DNA of 64,000 nucleotides from Monilinia fructicola (lineage: Eukaryota > Ascomycota > Leotiomycetes > Helotiales > Sclerotiniaceae), in the NCBI GenBank assembly GCA_008692225.1, contig VICG01000010.1, positions 2,170,001 to 2,234,000 on the forward strand, read 5' to 3'. Below, piece by piece: positions 36,364-47,000 of the stretch (position 1 is its first letter; each line of letters begins with the position of its first letter). Position numbers and translations under genes: made by a program. Below the pieces are notes generated by a model that was not told the origin of the DNA, made no database searches, and saw only the letters and a list, made by a program, of their open reading frames with translations.

Positions 36364-38046
36364 TCAAGCTGAGGCTAATCGTGTCCACTTTGCGAGTTCG
36401 TGAGCTGCTATCATACGCCCGGGGGACTCTTGATACAGTTTGCTTATTTCCAGAGCTCGCGCTCGCATGGAAATTGCCTCGTCGCTATCTCCTACGACTT
36501 TGAGGAGCACGGTGCTCAGTTCTGCCGCGCTCCACTGATGGTGGTTAGAATGCACTAAACACGGGTGACTGGGGCGTGGCACACATACATCCGGAGCCGC
36601 ATTTCGACTACCCCATACACCAACACCAAGATACTCCACTCGGATAGCGAAATCATAAAGATCAACCCACACGGGTAGGACTACTTGTGGTATTCCTGTT
36701 CCAATCGCCTCGTGGAAACAATTCGCTCCTCCGTGATGAACCGAGACTATCACATCTCCGGTTTCGAGCAAAGCGGCAGGATCGACTTTGATCCATTTTG
36801 ATATCCTGACGCGTCCTGATTTGATGGCCTCGTCTAGAATGTCTAAGAATTGATCTGTGAAATCATGTCGCTTGTTGAATTTCCACAGGACCTGGACTTT
36901 GGAGTTATCCAAGAGAATCTTCACCGCGTTTGCCATTTCTGTCGCGGCATTTTCATCATAATTTAGATGACTCCCTAAATTGATTAGAACAGTCGGTGAT
37001 TGTTTCAACCAATTCGCCAGCTCTGGATCTTGCTCTGACGCTGGTTCCGTGGAAAGAAAAATAGGTCCACATTGGACTACATTTCCTGGGATAATATCGA
37101 AAGGATAGTCGAGTTCTTCTGAGCCTTGAGTTAACCAAGGATAGTCAGCGTGATATACGGAAAAAACGTCCTGTGGTTTGGCGATGCCATTTTTCTTGAT
37201 AAATGATCTCTTGTTGGTAAGAGCAGGGCCAAGTAGAACACTGTACGCAAGTCGTAGGTTCATGTAGATGTTTGATGGGATGAGGTACCAAGGCACTGGA
37301 TATGTATACGCAGAACCCACGCTAACGACGTAAGGTAAGCATACTTCATGACAGACCTCGAATATTCGGAGTACCTACGCTGGATATTTCCAGAGCGCTG
37401 CGCCCCAGGGTTGCAATTGGGCGAAATTATCCTTTAGACTATTTGGTGAAAGGACAGCGTGATTGCGTCCTTGGGCCCGTACGGCGTCTATGCCAGGGCC
37501 AAACAATGGATCCACCGCTACCATTAGTGGATCTACTTCTTCCAGTATTTCAGATATCTCTCTGTAAATATCAATATATTCGGGTCCCGTCCAGGGAATT
37601 AGCCATAATTCCATGTTCCTACGAAGACTACCAAATCCCCTGATTCCAGGCGCGTTGATAGCTGAATCGATATCAAAACCTTCATCATCCAATGCTTTCG
37701 CACATGATCGTCCTTTCAATTGATGAAAAGTAATACCATTCTGACTCTTTGGATTCTGCGCCGCAAATTTCGAAATTCTTTCGACATCATTTTTCAACTG
37801 TTCAAATGACACAAAGTGGATGTCTAGATCGTCATGTTCCACCAATAGAGCGTGACTAGTTGCCAGCAAGACATTCGCTTGCCCATGTTCGCTGTTGGTG
37901 AGAAATAAAATAGTATTGTTTTTACCTGGCCATTCATAGGATTTTTGAACCGTTACTTTTTCTCGCGGTGTAGCTGACCCAGCAAATAAATATGCCATGT
38001 AGGCAAAAGTTATCGCAAAAGCGAAATAAAAGGGGCGTTCGAACAT
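36364..38046 (-). CDS. UDP-glycosyltransferase (GT1 family)
   Basis: GT1 enzymes move sugar from a UDP-sugar to small lipophilic acceptors. Three exons on the minus strand: 37379-38046, 36589-37321 and 36364-36534, 523 aa. The first intron (57 nt, GTAGGT...CGTTAG) restores WKYPA-VGSAYTYPVPW. The second (54 nt, GTATGT...TTCTAACCACCATCAG) has no stop and could be read through, but removing it restores SRNAAPD-WSAAELSTVLL as family spacing predicts. ATG 38046 starts a short cytosolic end and a hydrophobic anchor (FYFAFAITFAYMAYLFAG). The acceptor half follows (LFLTNSEHGQANVLLATSHA). The donor half has VLINLGSHLNYDE, VLWKFNKRHD and the nucleotide-sugar signature SVHHGGANCFHEAIGTGIPQ with VLPVWVDLYDFA. 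Intact and probably active. No neighbour indicates the acceptor. Confidence 0.92.
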
Positions 38047-38259
38047 ATTTCAACGCACGAATGGAAAGTTGGACGGCAGGGAGTTTGTAATGTCAATAGA
38101 ATGTATTCTATGTATTCTATGTATTCTGATGGGCCCCGTACCCGTTTTATGTGAGCAAGAGTTAAGTATGAAGGTATTCACTGTTGGACAAATTTCAAGC
38201 CGTAATCCTCCTTGTGATTAAACTCAACTGATAGAGACAATTCTTTTGTTACTCCACTA
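38047..38259 (-). promoter_or_regulatory. Upstream region of the glycosyltransferase gene
   Basis: About 210 bases lie between the start codon and the next TIR element. A 10-base direct repeat (TGTATTCTA) occurs three times at 38101-38129. Confidence 0.45.
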
Positions 38260-39060
38260 CTCGGACGCGTTTGAAAAGAGGCATAAGCGAACATAAAACT
38301 TATAATTATTTAATGAAACTTTAATATAATTTTATATGATTTATATATATATATATATTAGATTTAGTATTTTAATATTTCCCTATAAAGTTTTTATATT
38401 ATAAAAATTATTTGTAAGAGAATACTAATATTATAAAGTTAGTGATTTTAGAAAATTTCGTAGTTGATTAATATATTAATCTAAATCTTAATAATATTTA
38501 AATTTTAAAAACTAAAATTAAAGAAAAATAATATAAGCTTAAAAGTTTTATTAAATATAATTAAAATTTAACAATATTTATTCTATTGATATATATATAT
38601 TAATATGAAAAATTTAAAACTTTAAAACTTTAACGGAAAAATATATTTAAATAATTAAAATAAACGAATTTATCTTTTTTAAATTAATAATTTTTTTAAA
38701 TTTTTCAATCTTATTTATATATATCTTAAATATTAATAAAGATATTAGGATTTTAAAATAATATATATATAAATTGGCTTTTACTTTATTATATAGTATA
38801 ATTTTATAGATCGAATTATAATATTTATCGAATTATTAAATATTATAATAAATCTTTGTTTTTTCTATATTTTTTCTATATTTATAAATTTCATTATACT
38901 ATTGTTTATTTAAGATTGACTTTTATAATATAAAATTTTTATAGCAAGTATAGAAATACTAAATCTATAATGCTTATAAATTGTATAAAATAGTATTAAG
39001 GTTTCGTTAAATAATTGTAAGTTATATTTTTGCGTATGCCTCTTTGAAAACCTGCCTGAG
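38260..39060. mobile_element. 801-bp TIR element (CTCGGRCG family), RIP-degraded
   Basis: The left end CTCGGACGCGTTTGAAAAGA and the inverted right end CTCAGGCAGGTTTTCAAAGA continue GGCATAMGCRAA and then align imperfectly for about 140 bases (ATTATTTAAYGAAAC, ATAGATTTAGTATTT). TA precedes the left end; CA follows the right, perhaps a mutated TA. The interior is almost G+C-free with no frame. The element at 63858 is nearly identical over its visible length, and the 2-kb element at 53787 shares the ends. Confidence 0.8.
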
Positions 39061-39685
39061 CAAGGTTATTGTCCATTCCAGTGAAACTTTCATCTGGAAC
39101 CATCATCCCCAGGAGATCTTATTGTACTCTCCTATCATGCTACTCAAATACATACGTGCAATCGGCAACTTACTAGTCGTAAAGGGGAACCTTGTGCGCG
39201 TGCTTATTCGAATTCAGGGAACCTCCCCATACAGACAGGAACAGAATAAGAAAATGCCGACAACTGGTCGAGCATAATACTCGCACCCATATCCTGTCGT
39301 GCATTCATTGGTACTCATGATGAATAGGACAGAATTGATGAAGACAGATGGTGAGGTAGGACTCGAACTTCCGATATACCATGCATGTAACCTCAAGTCT
39401 CGGCACGATCGAGACAAGTATTGGAATTCGGAATTGCTCATCCTGAATCTCAAGGGCAAATGTACACTTGTAACTTCGTACTTTGATGGTCATATCAAAT
39501 TGTCGGTGTTTGACTCGGATGGTCCGGAGAAATGTGATTGTGATGGAAATTTTAAGATATTGAGTAACCTCAAGATTAGGTTCTAATTGTGTTTCTGGTA
39601 AGGTTATGTGCGCTTAAACATATGCGCATGGACTACTCGAGTACCTACCTATCTCTGATCTCAACTCCAAAAAACAACAACTTCA
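39061..39685. other. Intergenic region
   Basis: No supported gene. A plus-strand frame at 39299-39586 (95 codons) has no recognisable motif. Confidence 0.5.
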
Positions 39686-39698
39686 ACAATAAAAATAA

Positions 39699-39729
<31 letters not shown>

Positions 39730-39770
39730 TAAAAATAAAAATAAAAATAAAAAAATAAAAATAAAAATAA

Positions 39771-39801
<31 letters not shown>

Positions 39802-39914
39802 TAAAAATAAAAATAAAAATAAAAATAAAAATAAAAATAAAAATAAAAATAAAAATAAAAATAAAAATAAAAATAAAAATAAAATAAAAATAAAAATAAA
39901 AAAAAATAAAAAAT
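39686..39914. repeat. (TAAAAA)n hexanucleotide satellite
   Basis: A near-perfect array of TAAAAA units with a few shortened units spans about 230 bases. It forces a long FYFY open frame on the minus strand that is not a gene. Confidence 0.9.
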
Positions 39915-39919
39915 GTTCA

Positions 39920-41083
39920 ATTCAAACTAAATTGCATTATAAAAGTACTTGTATCAGTTGTTTTGGATACTCAAATATCTTTTTATCTAGCCTTTGCAGC
40001 CATATGGTAGTGCGAGATTGTCAATACAGGTCGGCGAAGACCTCGATGAGATTAGGGAGAAAAGACAACGAGATTGAGATTCAAATCTGATGGTTCAGAA
40101 TGTTTCATTCCGTAGGCTTCAGGCTGCATGCAGAACGCACAGTGTTAGGTATTTGACAAGTTTTGAAACAACTTTTCAAACCTCCAAGTTACCTAGGTAG
40201 TATGTTTAAGACCCCGAGATGTCAAGAATATGAAGATCTGAAGATCTCAAAAATCTCGAATTCTCTCAGGTCTCAGGTCTTTCAGGTCTCTCAAGTCTCT
40301 CAAGTCTCTCGCGTCTTTCACGTCTCTCGCGTCTCTCTAAAATTCTTAACATCAAGAACAGAAATCCTCGTAGGCTTCCATAGTAAGTAATAACTCCGAT
40401 ATGACTACAGATCATCTCTAAATCAATTCTATAGGAAATATCCCAACTTGAAATTATACTCATCCAACAAAGCTCGAACTGGCTATAAACCCCCCTCCTG
40501 GATTCCTCCCTCCAGTTCCCTCGAAATGACTTGAGGGCTCGGAGAAAGATAGGATTTCGATCAGCGAACGCATATATCTCAAGAAATAAGGCTAAAAGGT
40601 AATATCGAAGCTACCTCTAGAATATTTGTCGAGTTGATCTCAAGATGGACCAACAGCGAGTGCTAGATTTATACATAAAGGAGCAAGTTCTTCGTCAAGG
40701 TTCAACATAAGTGTTTTTGAATAGTACACGTAGGTCAAAACACACGGCTTTCTTTGTTATTAATAAAAATGTTCCTTGAAAGCCCGAGACCAAGCCTCTC
40801 AGATGAGGTCGACTAAAATAGATCAATTTGTCTCTCAAGCATAATTCTGATGTGTGCATGAACGTTCATATTCACACTTTTTCGGGCAGTTGTCCATTGC
40901 ATCATTTTTACATCTGTTTTCATAGTTCTGATTTAAAACATAACCTTACACCACCTATTGGGCTTCACCGAATTTTCCAAGCGAATTCTATCAACCCCAT
41001 CTCAGCCCAGACTGTCATTTCATCGTAAATCATAAATATCCGATCCCAATTTGCCGTTTTTCCACAATCAATCATAAGTGCCT
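39920..41083. other. Intergenic region with 10-bp minisatellite
   Basis: No gene supported. A degenerate array of a ~10-bp unit (GTCTCTCAAG / GTCTCTCGCG) lies at about 40264-40336. Confidence 0.55.
40264..40336. repeat. Degenerate 10-bp tandem repeat
   Basis: Seven or so units of the type RGTCTYTCRM follow one another (CAGGTCTCTC, AAGTCTCTC, GCGTCTTTC and so on). Confidence 0.8.
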
Positions 41084-41389
41084 CTATGCAGGTGGTAATG
41101 GGCAAGTGGTCCAATCCGTAATGCATTCGGCCTCTGTTTAGATTTAGCATTATGTTACCCTTCACTCAGGTTATCGATGCATTCACTTACTGACGCTGGC
41201 GACACAAGGAGCAATATTGTCATCATTGCAACCATGTCCACAAGTCTCCAAAAGACAGACAGCATAAGCACCCTGTGCATCAGCACAGCTACATTCCTCT
41301 ACACGTGTTTGGAGGGCAACGGGGATAGCGGGACGGGCGGTGACGAGAGTGAGGCCGGCAAAAACGGCAAGGATGGTTGAGAATTGCAT
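41084..41389 (-). CDS. Small secreted eight-cysteine protein
   Basis: ATG 41389 opens MQFSTILAVFAGLTLVTARP, a clear signal peptide with likely cleavage after TAR. The first exon (41191-41389) would stop soon after VASVS if unspliced. A GTAAGT donor there and acceptor CTAAACAG give a 57-nt intron (41134-41190, with a GCTAAAT branch-like site) and a second exon 41084-41133. Spliced, the protein has 82 residues with eight Cys in the mature part (ECSC, AVC, ETC, HGC, APC, AEC, TTC), allowing four disulfides. Unspliced it has six. Such peptides are usually apoplastic and often studied as effector candidates, but no function is shown here. It stands alone, in repeat-rich surroundings. Spacing did not match a hydrophobin or CFEM pattern that I could confirm. 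Confidence 0.75.
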
Positions 41390-43590
41390 GTTGGTAGCGT
41401 TCTAAGCTTGATATCGAAATCGAGAAGTCTCTTCAAATTGATACTCGGGAATTGTTTTTGGCCTTGTGTTGTTGGAGAAGTATGTATCCAATGCGGTGAT
41501 GTTATTCCACGGGGCTTTATACTATTTGTTCTTTCACACATCGCCACATCAAACATCCCACAACAGTGGCGCCTTCCCCTTCATCTCTCTCTACGCATTG
41601 CACATACAACAAAGTCTTGGCTTCAGCTGATCAAGGTTACAAGATTCTCGAGAGAAACCTTGTATCGGTACTGGCATCAGTCATTGATATCTTACATTAT
41701 CTACTCTGTCCGATAAACCATTCCCTATCCTCTGATTTGCAAACAAATGATCAAGAAAATGCTTAATTTAACAACGCGCATCATTATCATGAGATTCTGC
41801 TTATGCCAGAAATCTCCGAGTGGAGGGGAAGAAGACGTGGGAGGCTTGATTTGGGCAGTAGGGCTGTTAGACGATTGAAGGATAAATGAACGTGCAGCGT
41901 GCATGGGGCGAGGCAAGATGGTTGAAAAGACGGCGGAGCTACATCTATGGAGCTTCTCCACTTACTTCGACGTCACTTATTGTGTTTGCTGGTTCTGATT
42001 TCTGAAGATTGCCCAATGGTGGTTAACGTTTAGTTCACCGTCTTATTCAAGTTTTTAGTGAGGGTTTTCTTGATCTGCATAAAGTGAGGGGAGGTTAAAA
42101 TTTCCTACTTGGGACATGAACAGGAACCCCGCTGTATGGTGTTTATTTTTAGCATTCTGCGTCTGATACTGGTGTGGAATACGATACGAGTACTGAGGAA
42201 TGAGCAAACTGTCACCAACCATCTACATTTTCAAAGTAAGTCTGGACTGTACACCGACATTTGGGGGTTCCATCAAATTTACTTTGTGCATTGAATACGG
42301 TTCCCCACGTTGAAGCTATCTGAGACATTGAACACTTTTGACATGTCTATATTATACATCAAATCTGTTTCGACCTCTGAACTGTGTACACTGTACACAT
42401 GTTGACAGATTCTGGAAGGATAAAAATTCTGAATGTCTTTTTGGTCGAAGTATTGGAAGTTTTCCTCAGGGCTTAATCTTCTTAGATTGGTACGAGAGTA
42501 TTCGAGTCCTCGAATGAAGTTGAGAGTATGATATTTGATATTCACTAAGGATTCCCATCTCATTTCAACAATTAAACATTCATAGCTGGTATCGCGTTTT
42601 AATATCATACCCACTTGATGTCAGCTCATGTAGTTTGAAGAGCCACGAGTACCTCGGTGCTATGCTCTTAATCTTTGATCATCAAGAAGACCCCAGATAC
42701 CGTGGCCTAAAGAAGTTTCAAGCTACTTATTCATCAGCCTGAGTGGCCTTTTCCATAATCTTGATTGAAAAAAGAAGAACGCCGAGTGGCTAGACAATTC
42801 CCATCCTAGGATCTTGCCGAGCTGACAGTTCCCTTCGGTGGATATTTATTTGACATTGTTTATGGTTGGACCCCGATGATAGCGGAATCATAATCAGACT
42901 CTAATAGTTGAAAATCAATCATCACTCTAGTTCGGAAAGTATCAGTCGTTTTGAGATTGTCATACTCACTATCATTTCATAGTGTGCCATCAACTGTTAG
43001 TCACAAATATTTTACTACGCGATCAGTCACTCGGCTTCGTTGTCATGATTTTTTTCGTGGTTAACTTATACATCATCTAAATCCATATATCCCATCATAC
43101 ATATGGCGGACATTTTAAATCAATTAGCGCAGAGCAGGCAAAAGGTGACGGGATATGGTATTAGCAGCGTAAGGAATATAAAATTGAAACCATAATATCT
43201 GATGCTCCATCAATATCATTCATGGATCTGATCACATAACTTCACTCTTCACTCTCTAGCAATTCTACCTCGCATGATCAATTATGTGTCAAGACTTTAC
43301 AAAAAATGATCAAGAGAAATACATCCATGATAGTAAGTTCAGATTCTCTATCTTACTCCATATCCTACCATAATCCAACCTTATTCAATCAATTACTTTC
43401 ATCTGTATCACTCCCCAATACTCCTAATCTAACTACACCATCCCTTTCCCACTCCATCATACGACCTTCCAAGTCTCCAATCCCCAGATTCAACCCTATC
43501 AGTCACCACATCCACCCCTTTCTGAACCATGAAAAAAATCTCACTCTTCATCCATCCCCACCCAAAACCCAACATCACCAAACTCCCCAC
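41390..43590. other. Intergenic region
   Basis: About 2.2 kb without a supported gene. Frames up to 111 codons exist but lack motifs and mostly start at non-ATG codons. The C/T-rich part after 43250 is the mirror of the minus-strand gene's 3' side. Confidence 0.5.
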
Positions 43591-44017
43591 CTAATGGTGC
43601 CACAAATCCTTACACTCCCTTGCCCTGCCTCTCATCTCCATCTCCCTCATCTCCCTCATCTCCCTCCTCCTCTCCCTCCTCTCCCTCTTCTCTCTCCTCT
43701 CCCTCGCCACCTGACAGGAAGACACAATCGCTGCAATCAACACCAAGACCGCCAATATCAACAGCACAATGTAAGCCATGACCTTTCTTCGCCTCAAACG
43801 TGAGCGGGCGCGCGAAGAACCCCCGCGGAGGGATCGACGACGCGAGAGCCGATTTGCCGTGTTCGACGATGCATTCGAGGGTTCCCGAGGCGTTTGTTGG
43901 GGAGAGATCGGAGAAGGAACAGCTTGATAGGATATTGAGTAGGGTGTTGGGAGTGACGGGAATGACAGAGGACGAGGCGATCTTCGATGCGACAATCTCG
44001 CAAGGTTGGGGCGTCAT
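43591..44017 (-). CDS. Single-pass membrane protein with Arg/Ser-rich N terminus, one indel
   Basis: The open frame from 43995 to 43591 lacks an ATG and has a TGA just upstream. An ATG at 44017 reads MT and then falls one base out of step at the GGGG/CCCC run 44008-44011. With one base fewer there, the reading becomes MTPNLARLSHRRSPRPLS and joins the open frame smoothly. That points to a homopolymer indel. The protein is then about 140 residues: a Ser/Pro/Arg-rich N terminus, NRLSRRRSLRGGSSRARSR, one strong transmembrane segment (MAYIVLLILAVLVLIAAIVS) and a charged Arg/Glu-rich tail ending CKDLWHH. Topology by positive-inside bias is ambiguous because both sides are basic. An overlapping 237-codon frame on the same strand is an alternative I consider less likely. 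No family recognised. Confidence 0.5.
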
Positions 44018-47000
44018 CTTGGTGAGTTTGAGACTTGAGAGGAATGATGTGTTTTGATGATTTGGGGTATCGTCTGAGGTGAGGTGAGGTGAGGTGAGGC
44101 CTATATGGTACGGCACGGCGTGGATGGATGGGAGTCTTGGGGTGAAAGGGGAGATTGTTGGGGTTCGGCTTGATATAAGAAGGGGAGGATGGGTTGGTGT
44201 TCTCGATTTTGAGCTAAGGAGACTACTTGACAGATTCCCCATGCTCGGGTCATGCGTACGCATATGCGCGTCATTATGACATTCCCCTCTTCTTCTACAT
44301 GCATAATGACTCAAGATTTCCACTCTAGGGACACCAAAGCGAAAGCCTTACTCGTACACTCAAGCTCAACACCCTTTAGCCCCATGACTAAGAATACCAA
44401 ATGTCAGGTAAGTTCTTAGCGGGGAGCTAGCAGAAGCCAAGAAACTGCCACTCGCAGACTAACACTAAATCTTCTCTAGTCCATCACCAAGAACACTACG
44501 CGATCAGTAAGTTCCTAGTGCGAAGCTAAAGCGAGACTGGAAAGCCAAGAAGCAGAGCTGGCTAGATTTTGAACTAGCAGGAAGCGGGGTATGGGATTTC
44601 AAACCCTGATTAGTATCTCGAGGGCAATTATGGGGCTGCCGAAACATCTTAGCTCACACTGGCTCCCTTAGTTCCCGCACTAGATGTCAACTACCCTAAA
44701 GTACCCCCCCCTCAAAAACTCCCGAGAATTGAATCCTCGCTAGTGTGGAAAAATGCAGGAATCAAAAGTTGCGACCCCTGAATTCTTGCGATGTTAGAAA
44801 AAGCTGCCTAGGAGGTTGATTTGCGGGACTGTGGCGATTTGCCCAGTTATCATCCTCTGATAAATGCCTACAGCATATGCCATCCATAAAGACAGGTAAA
44901 TGACCAACCTCTCTCAGTTTCAAAGAATCTTGCAAGATACGATTTCTCTACTCCTCTCCCCAAAATTTTACTATTTCATACCAAAGCCCATCATCCACCT
45001 CATTTGAGGTGCGAAAAAGATTCCCAAAACTTCGTCTTCCTCAACCTTTCCCATCATTAACATTCTACAAGCAAGCTTAACAGCCACGTCCCTGCTCTCG
45101 CAGAAGATAACCCCCCCCTCCCCCGTCTGCCCGTCTCCCCTTAATATTTAATCCGAGATCATCAATCCTCCCCAGTCCCTTCGGCAGCAAAGAGGGGGCC
45201 TGAACATTCTTCGCCGCAATGTAATTTGCTTCATATCGTGTTATTTGCAGGAAGGGCGCTTTTGAGATACCAAGACCATCCGCACCGAAGAGGAGATGTG
45301 AAATTGATGGTGTGGCAATATGAAGGAGATCACTTGCATCAGAATTCCCAGAAAGCCTTCACCTCCAGGATTGCTAGGGTCCAACTACAAAAGGTTTTCC
45401 GCTATAATACTATCAAACAAAATCTTGGAAGGCAATGAATAGATTTGGCGATGTTCCTGATTTTCCCAATCCCATCTAGGTAGGTACCTTAGTTGAAACC
45501 ATAGCATTAACGACCCACAAACCGAATCACAAATTAATCTCCTCTATCACTTCGCCATGCTCTCAAAAACAGAGCCATCGATCTTTTCTCCAAGGGTATA
45601 AATGTCATCTATTGAGACATGTATTGAAAACTTCCGAGTGTATTCATCGTACCACACACTGCTGGAGATCGGCAAAACTTCTACAGTCTAAGGTTCCAGC
45701 TCACTCTTTCATCCAAGAACCTCGAGTTAAAGACATAACATCTATCAGAAACTAGCAGACTTGTGCAACCCATTATTCATAACAGAGTCTTTCCATAAGA
45801 GACGCCACTTGCCTACGAATTCAACGACTCGAAAACTCACTGCACCCGAACAATAAGTATAGGCCTTCCGCAGATTCCTAGCAGATGGTTATTTAGAGAG
45901 GATTGGAGTACCAACAAAGTCAATCTGTCAAATTGATTGTATCCCGTGGAAGTAGGGGAGACTCGGAGCTATCAGAACTCCTTATCAAGCTTAATATGAA
46001 ATTCTTCTCGCCAAGAAGTCTGTCGTATGATGGAACAAGAAAAATCCAGGACATTATATGCCAATAAGGATACATGCGAGTTATCCGTCGAAGAAATTAT
46101 TGGGAAAAACACTTGTTTTCCTAGTAGACAGTATGACATCACACTTCTCAAAATCGGAGCGGACCTCTCATAGAGAAAGTCTGCGTTCGTAAAGAAGCGT
46201 GTAGAGCCGTGTATCATCAGGTCAACGCAGAATAAAGGAGCCCATACTCATAATCGAAAGACACAAAATCTCGTTTGCAAGTACATTGACAGGACGGACT
46301 ATCAAACACAGCTGAAGCGACTTTACGTAATTAAGCCCTAGGTAAAGCACAACACTTGTCTCATCATCGAGCTTCTCAAAATCTCCCCTGATCAGTCATA
46401 CATAGCTGGCATCTTCCATCATCTCCGATAGTGATAGGTAGCATTTTTTGAATATAGCTTGCTCTATTGCATGTAAGTGTGTGGCTTCATGTGTTTGTGG
46501 TGACCCAGTTACAGAGTGTATGGTACCGACAAGACAAACTATGTATCGTATCCCGAGTGAAGTCGCAATTCACCCAGGAGGAATGGGCCAAAAACAGCTA
46601 GTAGCGTTTGTTTGATGAAATTCCCTTCGATTAGCAGACCGCCAATTTGGTACGGATGAAAATTCCTCACAGGGATATACGACTGGCTGAGGGTGCAGCA
46701 TTCATGAGTGATAGTGACTTGATATCGCTTTTTGTAAGGGTTCCTTACTTAATAACCCTAATACATTGAGAAAGCATCGGAGCGTGGGAGTTTTGTATAC
46801 TTTCGTATACCTTCGTACACTTTCGTAACCCAGAGTTTGACACCGAAGATTTTGAATATCTCTAAGATCAGAAATGAGACTTATAGAGATGTACAGAATC
46901 TCCAGATGCAAAAGTGTTCATTCTGATATTGAGCGTGTTTTCGGGCAATACATTATCGCCAGAGCCTTCAAGTCAGGCTTAGATATGGATATCTTGTTGC

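Noticed and set aside
38260..39060. CRISPR-like or other regular array
   Set aside because: Repeats are terminal and inverted, not regularly spaced direct repeats, and the context is fungal.
39331..39440. Possible tRNA on the minus strand (GTTCGAGTCCTACCTCACCA)
   Set aside because: The T-arm stem pairs poorly (two of five mismatches) and no matching acceptor, D or anticodon arms could be drawn.
39645..39920. 91-codon minus-strand frame of alternating Phe-Tyr
   Set aside because: It is a translation artefact of the (TAAAAA)n satellite; the repeat, not coding constraint, keeps it open.
43306..43803. Plus-strand 165-codon Pro/His/Ser-rich frame
   Set aside because: It is low complexity and antisense to the Arg/Glu-rich tail of the membrane protein at 43591-44017.
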